Assembly (NCBI GenBank): GCA_013334735.1
Contig: JAAXXA010000010.1
Location: 1 to 9,565, forward strand
DNA length: 9,565 bases
Direction of reading: 5' to 3'
Origin: Bacteroidota bacterium
GTDB lineage: Bacteria > Bacteroidota > Bacteroidia > Bacteroidales > CG2-30-32-10
The notes below the pieces were generated by a model. That model ran no database searches and was not told the origin of the DNA. It worked only from the letters and a program-made list of their open reading frames with translations. Within the stretch, counting starts at the first letter, position 1. Every line of letters starts with the position of its first letter. A program made the translations under genes and the position numbers. Positions 1 to 7,600 of this stretch are shown one piece after another.

Positions 1-1
1 T

Positions 2-1015
2 TTATTTTAATAATTCCTTTTTTTGAGATAAAATCAACATTATCCATGATAATCCTCCTAAAATAATAAACATAAACCATTGTGCAAAATATACGATATT
101 AGCATAAGAAAAAGCAGTAGATTCTGCAATATTGTAAACTCCAATCAAAGTAAGCATTAATACATACTGGTATGCCCCAATTCCTCCCGGTGTAGGCGCC
201 AATACTCCAATACTTCCAATTGACATTAAAGTAATTGCATCAATAAAGCTCAAATGCTTGGTGGAACTTAAAGCCATAAAGCTAATATACATAGTCAAGG
301 CATACATTGTCCACATTCCAATAGAATAAAGAATGAAAAGATTTTTATGTTTAACATTTTTTATTGTTTTAATTCCTTCCCAAAATCCTTTAATTAAATC
401 CAAAATTTTATTAAATAATTTAATTCCCCGGAGCTTAGGCAATAAAGCTCTGTAAATGATATAAAATATTGTAAATATGCCTATTAATATTGATGCAATA
501 ATTACAAAAGCATGGGTTCCTGTGTAAAATTTTGATAAAATCGGTTCTATAAAATTTTTATTGAGGAAATCAGTTAAAAGACTTAATTGACTTATTATGG
601 TAATTATTATTATAACTATTAAGGAAACCATATCAAATGCCCTTTCTGCAATAACAGTCCCTATTACTGAATTTATCGGCATTTTGTATCGTGTGGCAAC
701 TACGCCGCAACGAGTAATTTCTCCAATTCTGGGTACAAATAAATTTGCGAAATACCCAATCAAAACTGCGTAAAATGTAGTTGATTTTTTTGTTTTGCAA
801 TCAAGAGTACCGAGTAGCTGGTTCCATCTGATAGCTCTGAATAAATGGCTAATTAGCATTGGGATAACTGAAATAGCTATCCAAATATAGTTTGCATTTT
901 TGAATTCAATTTTAATTTTTTCAAAATCTGCATTTTTAAAAGCAAGCCAAATTAAACCAATACCCATTAGCACGAATATAAGGTATTTTACGATTGACAG
1001 TATCTTTTTTTTCAA
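2..1015 (-). CDS. Flippase-like membrane protein (LPG_synthase_TM / UPF0104 family)
   Basis: A 337-residue polytopic inner-membrane protein. Hydrophobic segments lie near residues 7-26, 43-60, 80-95, 118-145, 168-190, 225-250, 258-275, 283-297 and 305-330. Family signatures are visible: P95-R-I-G-E99 followed by R102, the A-E-R-A-F-D block at 123-128, and PTPGGIG at 274-280. These match the transmembrane domain of lysylphosphatidylglycerol synthases, but the soluble aminoacyl-transferase domain of MprF is absent. Lipid modification should therefore not be assumed; the family as a whole is poorly characterised. The start is TTG at 1015-1013, the first codon after the upstream stop, and it overlaps the panD stop as TTGA. 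The next in-frame Met is residue 17, inside the first membrane segment, so TTG is the better start. It is the last gene of the visible panC-panD-membrane protein set. The stop is TAA at 4-2, so the gene is complete. Confidence 0.85.
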   Translation of the reverse strand: MKKKILSIVKYLIFVLMGIGLIWLAFKNADFEKIKIEFKNANYIWIAISVIPMLISHLFRAIRWNQLLGTLDCKTKKSTTFYAVLIGYFANLFVPRIGEITRCGVVATRYKMPINSVIGTVIAERAFDMVSLIVIIIITIISQLSLLTDFLNKNFIEPILSKFYTGTHAFVIIASILIGIFTIFYIIYRALLPKLRGIKLFNKILDLIKGFWEGIKTIKNVKHKNLFILYSIGMWTMYALTMYISFMALSSTKHLSFIDAITLMSIGSIGVLAPTPGGIGAYQYVLMLTLIGVYNIAESTAFSYANIVYFAQWFMFIILGGLSWIMLILSQKKELLK

Positions 1016-1362
1016 AAGGTTATTTTGTTATTTTTATCAGGAAAAACTATAAATGGTTTGAATTTTTTAGCTTCTTCAAAATCCATAAGTGCAAATGAAA
1101 TTATTATAACTATATCTCCAGCAATTGCTTTTCTTGCAGCCGCACCGTTAAGACAGATGGTGCCCGAACCTCTTTTCCCCTTAATAACATAAGTTTCAAA
1201 GCGTTCACCATTGTTTACGTTAACTACTTGCACTTTTTCATTTTCAATAAGGTTTGCTGAATCCATCAATATTTCATCAATAGTTATACTTCCAATATAA
1301 TTGATATTGGCTTCATTTACAACTGCTCTGTGAATTTTTGATTTTAAAATTTCTATAAGCAT
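1012..1362 (-). CDS. panD: Aspartate 1-decarboxylase proenzyme
   Basis: A 116-residue pyruvoyl enzyme that decarboxylates L-aspartate to beta-alanine in the cytoplasm, feeding pantothenate and CoA synthesis. Family residues sit at their standard positions: K9, Y22, the self-cleavage pair G24-S25 (in YIGSITID), R54, T57 and Y58. The N-A-A-A-R-K block at 72-77 is also typical. Family knowledge says the chain cleaves itself between G24 and S25, and the new N-terminal serine becomes the pyruvoyl group. The length is normal for the family. The start is ATG at 1362-1360, 12 bp beyond the panC stop. The gene ends in TGA at 1014-1012, which overlaps the TTG start of the downstream membrane gene and suggests coupled translation. 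No separate promoter is evident in the short gap, so it is probably transcribed from the panC promoter. Confidence 0.97.
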   Translation of the reverse strand: MLIEILKSKIHRAVVNEANINYIGSITIDEILMDSANLIENEKVQVVNVNNGERFETYVIKGKRGSGTICLNGAAARKAIAGDIVIIISFALMDFEEAKKFKPFIVFPDKNNKITF

Positions 1363-1374
1363 TTTGAGGTAAAA

Positions 1375-2217
1375 TTACAAAAAATTTATATTATCAATTA
1401 AACGAATATTTCCAACAAAAACGGCAATACAAGCAATACAATCAGAAAAATCGTCAATTTTTTCAATGTTCTCTAATGTGCTTTTATTAACTATTTCAAA
1501 ATATTCTAATTTTATTAATGGCTTAGCATTAATTTCTTCCGAAACCATATTTTTAATTTCATTTACGCTGTTTGTTCTTGATTTTTCTTTTGCTTTTAAT
1601 AAAATTTGATGGATAAATGGAGCAATAGCTCTTTCTTCTTTTGTTAATCTGGCATTTCGCGAACTCAATGCAAGACCATCGTCTTCTCTAACTATATTGC
1701 ATGAAATAATTTCAACAGGAATGCTGTATTTTTTTACAAGATATTTAATAACAACTAATTGCTGAAAATCTTTGGCTCCAAAATATGCTCTGTTAGGTTC
1801 AACAATTTCGAAAAGTTTTTTTACAATAACAGCTACTCCATTAAAATGGTTTAACCTGAATTTACCTTCCATAAATTTGTCGAGACCGCCAAGATTATAA
1901 ATAGTATTATCTGGTACGGGATACATTTCTTTTTCGGAAGGAGCAAACAGTATATCACAATTTACTGCAATAAGTTGCGTTATATCATTTTCTAAATGCC
2001 GTGGGTAGTTTAATAAATCTTCTTTATTGTTAAATTGTATAGGATTTACAAAGATACTGCAAATACAAATGTCGTTTTCTGCTTTGGCTCTATCAATTAA
2101 TGAAATATGTCCCTTATGTAATGCGCCCATAGTTGGAACAAAACCGATAGAAATTTTTTTGTTTTTATGTTCAGAAATATATTTCTTTATTTTAGATATT
2201 GTGTAAAATATTTGCAT
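1375..2217 (-). CDS. panC: Pantothenate synthetase (pantoate--beta-alanine ligase)
   Basis: A 280-residue cytoplasmic enzyme that condenses pantoate and beta-alanine to pantothenate, using ATP via a pantoyl-adenylate. Motifs are in the normal order: PTMGALHKGH at 28-37 (the HIGH-type ATP site), FVNPIQF at 56-62, HFNGV at 124-128, FGAKDFQQ at 146-153, GLALSSRN at 181-188 (the KMSKS-like loop) and RLIDN at 272-276. The open frame extends 55 codons upstream to 2382. I chose the ATG at 2217-2215 because it gives the usual family length, the homology starts there (MQIFYTISKIKK), and the extension would run across the divergent promoter region and into the facing gene. It is the first gene of a minus-strand operon with panD 12 bp downstream. 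A candidate promoter lies at 2269-2302. panB, which supplies pantoate, is not in the window. Confidence 0.97.
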   Translation of the reverse strand: MQIFYTISKIKKYISEHKNKKISIGFVPTMGALHKGHISLIDRAKAENDICICSIFVNPIQFNNKEDLLNYPRHLENDITQLIAVNCDILFAPSEKEMYPVPDNTIYNLGGLDKFMEGKFRLNHFNGVAVIVKKLFEIVEPNRAYFGAKDFQQLVVIKYLVKKYSIPVEIISCNIVREDDGLALSSRNARLTKEERAIAPFIHQILLKAKEKSRTNSVNEIKNMVSEEINAKPLIKLEYFEIVNKSTLENIEKIDDFSDCIACIAVFVGNIRLIDNINFL

Positions 2218-2268
2218 GTAAAAAATGAATGAAAGCCTTGATATATCTTGTAAAGTTAAATTATGACG

Positions 2269-2302
2269 CAAAACTAATATTAAATACTTGATTATATGCA
2301 AA
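2269..2302 (-). promoter_or_regulatory. Candidate Bacteroidota-type promoter for panC operon
   Basis: Read on the minus strand, a TTTG (2302-2299) is followed after 22 bases by TAGTTTTG (2276-2269). This fits the TAnnTTTG -7 box and TTTG -33 box used by the Bacteroidota primary sigma factor. The spacer is slightly longer than the usual 19-21. A transcript would begin near 2262, giving a leader of roughly 45 bases before the panC ATG. The prediction rests on pattern only, in AT-rich DNA. Confidence 0.5.
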
Positions 2303-2318
2303 AAAATTATTATTTTTG
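2288..2318 (+). promoter_or_regulatory. Candidate promoter for GlgA-like / DUF4270 genes
   Basis: TTG at 2288-2290 is followed after 20 bases by TATTTTTG at 2311-2318, a perfect match to the Bacteroidota TAnnTTTG -7 box with near-ideal spacing. Initiation would be expected around 2325, about 28 bases before the ATG at 2353. That placement favours ATG 2353 over the in-frame GTG at 2335 as the translation start. The promoter interleaves with the opposing panC promoter. Confidence 0.6.
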
Positions 2319-2320
2319 CA
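2297..2320. promoter_or_regulatory. 8-bp-arm dyad inside the divergent promoter overlap
   Basis: TGCAAAAA at 2297-2304 is mirrored exactly by TTTTTGCA at 2313-2320 with an 8-base centre. It covers the -33 element of the panC promoter and the -7 element of the opposing promoter. It could be an operator for a dimeric regulator. However, much of the symmetry comes from the two TTTG boxes pointing in opposite directions, so a regulatory role is only a suggestion. Confidence 0.3.
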
Positions 2321-2352
2321 ATCCAATATAAATAGTGCAAATAAACGTAATA

Positions 2353-3180
2353 ATGGAAAAAACCAAAGTTCTTTTTGTACAACAGGAAATTTCACCCTAC
2401 CTAAAAGACAGTCACATGGGAATAATAGGTAGGTTTCTTCCACAAGGCATTCAAGAAAGAGGCAGAGAAATCAGAACTTTTATGCCGCGATACGGATGTA
2501 TCAATGAAAGAAGAAATCAGCTCCATGAAGTAATTCGTTTGTCGGGAATGAATTTGATAATAAACGATACAGACCATCCCTTGATAATTAAAGTCGCTTC
2601 AATTCAATCTGCCAGAATGCAAATTTATTTTATCGACAATGAAGATTATTTTCAAAGAAAATATGTCTTCAGTGATTCGGGCAATACGTTTTTTAAAGAT
2701 AATGATGAAAGAGCTATCTTTTTTGCCAGAGGTGTTTTGGAAACTGTTAAAAAATTAGGATGGGCACCTGATATTGTTCATTGTCATGGATGGATGACAA
2801 GCCTTTTGCCTATTTATTTAAAGAAAGCTTTCGTTGATAATCCTCTTTTTACTGATACAAAAGTGGTCTATTCTGTTTATGATGATGATTTTATAACTCC
2901 TTTTAATAATAATTTTGCAAGTAAAATTTCATTGCCAGGCATAAAAGAAGAAGATCTTCATCATTATAAAAAACCTACTTTTGCTAATGTAACCAAAGCT
3001 GCTATTGATTTTTCAGATGGAGTAATTATTGGCAGTCCAGAAATTAATCCTGAAATTATAAAATATGTTAATCAGGTTGATAAACCTATCCTCGAATGCC
3101 AATCGATGGATACATATATTGATGCCTATAATGAATTCTATGATGAAATTTTAATTAATGAACAAATACTAAGTAATTAA
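2353..3180 (+). CDS. GlgA-like protein, N-terminal GT5 lobe only ('glycogen/starch synthase')
   Basis: A 275-residue protein matching only the N-terminal Rossmann lobe of GT5 glycogen/starch synthases (Glyco_transf_5). Recognisable stretches are MPRYG at 44-48, YFIDNEDYF at 92-100, DNDERAIFFARG at 116-127, PDIVHCHGW at 139-147, and NVTKAAIDFSDGV with IGSPE at 212-230. The C-terminal GT-B lobe, which carries catalytic Lys and Glu residues in full-length enzymes, is absent. The KTGGL-type ADP-glucose loop expected after the first strand is replaced by DSHMGIIGRFLP (19-30), and the HDWH-type motif reads HCHGW. Glycogen synthase activity is therefore doubtful despite the usual database name. Similar half-length proteins next to panC are, to my knowledge, a standing feature of Bacteroidota, so this is probably not a recent truncation. 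The start is ATG 2353; an in-frame GTG at 2335 would add six residues but would leave almost no leader from the predicted promoter. DUF4270 follows after 33 bp. Confidence 0.85.
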   Translation: MEKTKVLFVQQEISPYLKDSHMGIIGRFLPQGIQERGREIRTFMPRYGCINERRNQLHEVIRLSGMNLIINDTDHPLIIKVASIQSARMQIYFIDNEDYFQRKYVFSDSGNTFFKDNDERAIFFARGVLETVKKLGWAPDIVHCHGWMTSLLPIYLKKAFVDNPLFTDTKVVYSVYDDDFITPFNNNFASKISLPGIKEEDLHHYKKPTFANVTKAAIDFSDGVIIGSPEINPEIIKYVNQVDKPILECQSMDTYIDAYNEFYDEILINEQILSN

Positions 3181-3213
3181 ATTTTTCGTTCATTATTGAA
3201 ATTTTTACAGACG

Positions 3214-4548
3214 ATGATTAAAAAAACTCACGTTCATTCTTTGAACAATATACTGAATTTTTGGTTTATTCTATCTATTATTTTTGCTTTATATTCTTGT
3301 GAAGAACCAAATATTGTTGGTCTTGGTGTGCAACCTCCTGATGATGAACTTAATGTGGAAAATACAGATAGTGTTACATTAATTACATATACAGTTAAAG
3401 AAGATTCTATAAGAACTGATGAAACAGAGTTCAACTTGTTAGGAAGCAATTATGATCCTGTTTTCGGAAAAAATACTGCAAGTTTTTATACACAATTACG
3501 TCTTTCATCGAATAATGCCGATTTTGGATCAAATCCTGTAGCCGATTCAATTATCTTATCGTTAAAATATAATTCAATTTATGGAGATGCTAGTACCGAA
3601 CAAACGGTACAGGTTTATGAACTTATAAACAGTATTTTTAAAGATAGTGCATATTATTCAAACAGAGATATTTCAACAACAGGAATATTATTAGCCTCAA
3701 ATACTTTCACTCCAGATGCAACAGATAGTATTTATGTAGATGGAATTAAAAAAGCCCCTCATTTACGTATCCCTTTGAGTGCAGCCTTAGCGCAAAAATT
3801 TATAAATGCCTCAGGTTCAACTTCTTTATCTGACAACACAAATTTTCTTGAGTTTTTCAAAGGAATATATGTAACAAGTTTACCGGTATCGGATAAAGGC
3901 GCTATTTTATGTTTCGATTTACTTAATTCGATTTCGGGTATTACATTATATTATCACAATGATTTGGCTGATTCATTGAAGTATAAATTTGTTATTAATG
4001 AGAACAATGCCAGATTTACTCATTTTGACCATTCAAATTTTCAATATGCCGATCCTTACCTCCAAAGTCAGATTGCAGGAGATACCACCAAAGGAGACAG
4101 CCTCCTTTATTTGCAATCAATGGCAGGTTTGAAAATTAAAATAAAATATCCTTTTATTAAAGATATTTTTAAATCGGGAAGAATTTCTATTAACAAAGCC
4201 ACTTTAATCATACCTATTGAAGTAAACGATCTTAGTTTGTCCGAAAATGCGCCTCCTCCTCAATTGGTTCTTATTGAAGAAAAAGATGGCGAAATTAGAT
4301 TTTTAGCTGATCAATATGATGGAATGACATATTTTGGCGGAACTTATAATTCTTCAACAAAAGAATACAGGTTTAATATTGGGCGGCACATTCAGCAGGT
4401 AATTAATGGACTTAAAGAAAATATAGGACTTTCCCTAATGGTTTGGACTTCCAGTAAGCCTAATATTGCCAATAGGGTAGTAATAAAAGGTGCTAAACAA
4501 CATTCCGGTAAATTAAGACTTCAATTAACATATACCAAACTCAAATAA
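3214..4548 (+). CDS. DUF4270 family lipoprotein
   Basis: A 444-residue predicted lipoprotein of the Bacteroidota-specific DUF4270 family; its function is not known. The N-terminus has Lys residues, a hydrophobic run (about residues 16-27) and a lipobox LYSC with the lipidated cysteine at residue 29, followed by E-E-P. The mature start has family-like features: GLGVQPPDDEL, then LLGSNYDPVFGKNTASFYTQ (about residues 76-95) and a D-S-I-I-L-S-L-K-Y strand. The remainder looks beta-rich with no catalytic motif that I recognise. Acidic residues just after the cysteine may favour export to the cell surface, as reported for some Bacteroidota lipoproteins, but the motif is incomplete. I chose ATG 3214; an in-frame TTG at 3196 would add six residues and is less likely. 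It lies 33 bp downstream of the GlgA-like gene with no clear promoter between them, so it is probably co-transcribed. The transcript runs towards the structured repeat at 4564-4641. Confidence 0.85.
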   Translation: MIKKTHVHSLNNILNFWFILSIIFALYSCEEPNIVGLGVQPPDDELNVENTDSVTLITYTVKEDSIRTDETEFNLLGSNYDPVFGKNTASFYTQLRLSSNNADFGSNPVADSIILSLKYNSIYGDASTEQTVQVYELINSIFKDSAYYSNRDISTTGILLASNTFTPDATDSIYVDGIKKAPHLRIPLSAALAQKFINASGSTSLSDNTNFLEFFKGIYVTSLPVSDKGAILCFDLLNSISGITLYYHNDLADSLKYKFVINENNARFTHFDHSNFQYADPYLQSQIAGDTTKGDSLLYLQSMAGLKIKIKYPFIKDIFKSGRISINKATLIIPIEVNDLSLSENAPPPQLVLIEEKDGEIRFLADQYDGMTYFGGTYNSSTKEYRFNIGRHIQQVINGLKENIGLSLMVWTSSKPNIANRVVIKGAKQHSGKLRLQLTYTKLK

Positions 4549-4563
4549 TAAGAATATAGTTAC

Positions 4564-4641
4564 TAAGTTGGCAATCTTCAGTTGGCAGTCCGCCTACAAC
4601 GGAGCAATATTTGCCGATTGTTTATTGCGACTGCCAACTTA
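4564..4641. repeat. Intergenic repeat with nested inverted arms between convergent genes
   Basis: AGTTGGCAATC (4566-4576) and AGTTGGCAGTC (4580-4590) are near-identical direct copies 14 bp apart. GACTGCCAACT (4629-4639) is the exact inverse of the second copy, an 11-bp perfect arm. A 10-bp arm TAAGTTGGCA (4564-4573) can alternatively pair with TGCCAACTTA (4632-4641). Inside, GCAATA (4604-4609) pairs with TATTGC (4623-4628), directly abutting the main stem. The element lies between the stops of two convergent genes (4548 and 4689). It is a good candidate for a bidirectional terminator or a dispersed intergenic repeat. It lacks an obvious U-tract directly after the stem, so a classic intrinsic terminator is not certain. 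Confidence 0.7.
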
Positions 4642-4688
4642 ATATTATGAGACATTTTATCCCATGCAAAGTATAATAGGTAAATAAT

Positions 4689-7600
4689 TTATTTTATTAT
4701 GTTGAATTTTTGAGTTGTTGAGTATTTTTCAGTTTGTAAATTCAAGAAATAAATTCCCGTTTTAAGTTCAATAGTTTTTATGCTTATACGATGTATTCCT
4801 GCAACTAAATATTCATTTCTCGGCAAAATTACTTCTCTGCCTAATATGTCGGTAACTTTTAAAATTACTTTTTCAGGATAAGCCAGTTCAAATTCAACAT
4901 TTGCATAGTTGTTAGCGGGATTTGGGAATATTCTTAATGAATTTGGGTTAAGATCTTTTTCGGGAATTGAAAGAAGCAATTGCGTTACAGCATCATAGGT
5001 TGCATGATCGTTCTCAATATGTCCTAAACTATCATAAGCGATACTATAAAATTTGTATTTGTTTCCATACTGTCCTGTGAAATATGCCGAGGTAGCTGAT
5101 GTATATGCTTTCCATGCGGTATTTGCACTGTCGTTTTTTGAAACATAAATAGTATAGTTTCTAACTCCGCTGCCATCATCTGCGCCAGACCAATTAAGCT
5201 CGAAAACAGTATCGTTTATAACGGCTGCTAAAGGTGAAACACTGCTTTCAGGTTTTATTAAATCAAGAGTATTCATCCATTGATTTGTATTAATAGCAGG
5301 ATTAAAATCGAACACTATACTCGCTTTATTTTTTATCTGTGTATTATTAACAAGATTTGTTTTCAATCCTACGTAGAAAGAAACACTGCCCTCTCCTTCG
5401 GGCGATATTACGTTTGGTGGAAGAAATCCTCCCATAGGATCTTCTGTAATATTCATATTTGCCGGGTCAAATGATGCAAAATGCCATCTTATTACAGCAT
5501 CGGTCGTGTCTAATTTTGCATCAATTCTAAGGATAATATTTTTGGTAGGTCTTAAATCAATATCCTTTGTGAATTCGTACTGATCTGAAAGCGGAGAAAC
5601 TACTGAATCGCCAAAAGTAATTTGTCCAAAACCGAATCTTTTAATATCGAAAACATTCAAATCCAATGTGTCAGTAACAAAAACTTCCTGCGCAGGTGCA
5701 GAAGCCGTGGGAAGATTTTCAAAAAAGATTGTATAAGGATATGATTCGTCTTTTAATGAATACCTGTTTGAAGTATAACCGGAAAGTCCTATAATTTCAT
5801 TTGGATCGAAAGAAGATACAGCCTTTACTGACTTGTCTTTTCTGGATTTCTGACCGTAGGCATCTTTGCATGCATTGGCTGCACCCCATGCACTTTGAAA
5901 ATCGGCAGCTAAATTGGTAAGATTTACAGCAAAGTTCAAAGCAACACCCATTGGTGTAAAAGCGCCTGCGCAACTTAAAGCCGTTGTGGCAAGATTCCAT
6001 AACGAACTTCCCCAAGTTTTCGGTGTATTAACCTGAGGTTGTTTATATGACCATGGATCGTAAATATAGTTTGTAACTACTGAATGAACGCAGCCATCAA
6101 TTGGAGAAACAAGTCCTATTCCTGATGCCAGCAACTTAGCTGCCGCCAAAGCAACACAAGTTTTGTAATCCTGGCTCAATGGTGATTGAAAGTAAGGAGT
6201 GTTTACCCATGCCATCACTCTTACATCCTGATTTGAATGAACTATCATTTTTACGGTTTCTGTTTGACCTGCCGGGATAATGGGAATGTAAAATCCATAA
6301 ATTCGTGCTTTAAAAGCTTCTCCAAACAAGCTGTCAACATCTATATAAACAGGGATAGAATCTCTGATATTTGTCCATCCGCTATCAATTGCTACTTTGG
6401 GTAGTTCCAACTCAAATCCCTGAAAACTAACATCTATTCCGGTTCCTCTCGAAACAACAATCCAGAGCGGAACTCCTGACGCATCTACATTTGCGCTATT
6501 ACCATAAGTGATATCATAAGTTTGAGAACGGTTGAAAAGTATTTTGTCGCGTCCGATAATATTTACCCATGGATTGGCCGGTACGCCTGTTTCAATTGTA
6601 AATCCATCAACTAATGTCATAATAGTATCGCCGGGAATATTTACTACTACATTCCACAAACCGGGCTGTTTGCTTCGTAAATCGAAGGTTGTTCGAATGG
6701 CTCCAACACACGGAATAATAACTGTATCTCCTACAATATCGGGGTAACCACTGCGTGTTAATTTGAATTTTGTATCGGTTGTAAAACCGCCACCATAAAC
6801 ATAAACTGTTGCATCGCCTGTATTTCCTGCTTTATTTACATAAACATTTTTTATACCTTTAACATTTGCATAACTATAAACAGTATCAGGACCGACAGTA
6901 TTTGAAGCAATCAGGCAAACATTGTAAACACCCGGTTGCTGATAGGTATGTTGTGGATTCGCCAGAGTACTGGTAGTTCCATCTCCAAAATCCCATAAAT
7001 ATGAGGTTGCATAAAGTGAACTGTCGATAAAACTGAAATTATTTATACAACCAATGTATCCAAATTTTGCTATTGGTAAAGGTCTGAAAGATGTTTTTAC
7101 ATTATAAGAACCGTATCCTGAATAATGTTCAATTTTTATAAAATATGTATTTGGCGGTAAGATGCAACAATAATTAATTGTTCCTCCGCTACCATCAGAA
7201 TATTTAAAAGCGTAATCCAACTGAGTTGTTGTATCTGAACTATAAAGGCGCACATTATATTGTAAAGTATTTTCATTTGTTGTATTTATAGATAATTTGC
7301 CATCGATGGTTGTATTAACTTTCCACCAATCGGAATTATCTGTCCAACCAACAGTATGATAACCCAGATGACCGCTTAATGAATCATTTGGAGAAATTAT
7401 ATTGGCATTATTTGGTAAATCATTATTTTCATTGTCATTGGGTAAAACAGGTAAGGTATAATGTGTTTTAACACTATAAGAACCATAACCCAAATATCTT
7501 TCAATCTTAATAAAATAAGTACCCGGCATTAAGCTGTAATTAATAGTTCCACCGCTGTTGTCAGAATATTTAAAAGAGTAATCTAACTGAGTTGCAGTGT

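Noticed and set aside
1012..1362. Split or damaged panD
   Set aside because: The pyruvoyl proenzyme is naturally about 115-130 residues; all key residues and the cleavage site are present.
2218..2382. N-terminal extension of panC by 55 residues
   Set aside because: It adds a hydrophobic, low-complexity stretch not found in pantothenate synthetases, runs through both candidate promoters and overlaps the facing gene. ATG 2217 gives the normal length.
2261..2443. 60-residue minus-strand open frame across the GlgA-like gene start
   Set aside because: It is antisense to a well-supported gene and its promoter, with no recognisable protein features.
3234..3449. 71-residue minus-strand open frame in DUF4270
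   Set aside because: Its Ser-rich translation is the mirror of Asp/Glu/Thr codons in the lipoprotein gene on the other strand.
5280..5474. Plus-strand open frame of 64 residues inside the large gene
   Set aside because: It lies wholly antisense to a frame with a strong domain match and has no start signals.
5797..6015. 72-residue minus-strand frame overlapping the large gene in another phase
   Set aside because: It is a shadow of the Ala/Cys-rich segment; the main frame is continuous there and needs no frameshift.
6532..6747. 71-residue plus-strand frame inside the large gene
   Set aside because: It is antisense to the IPT/TIG-like region with no independent support.
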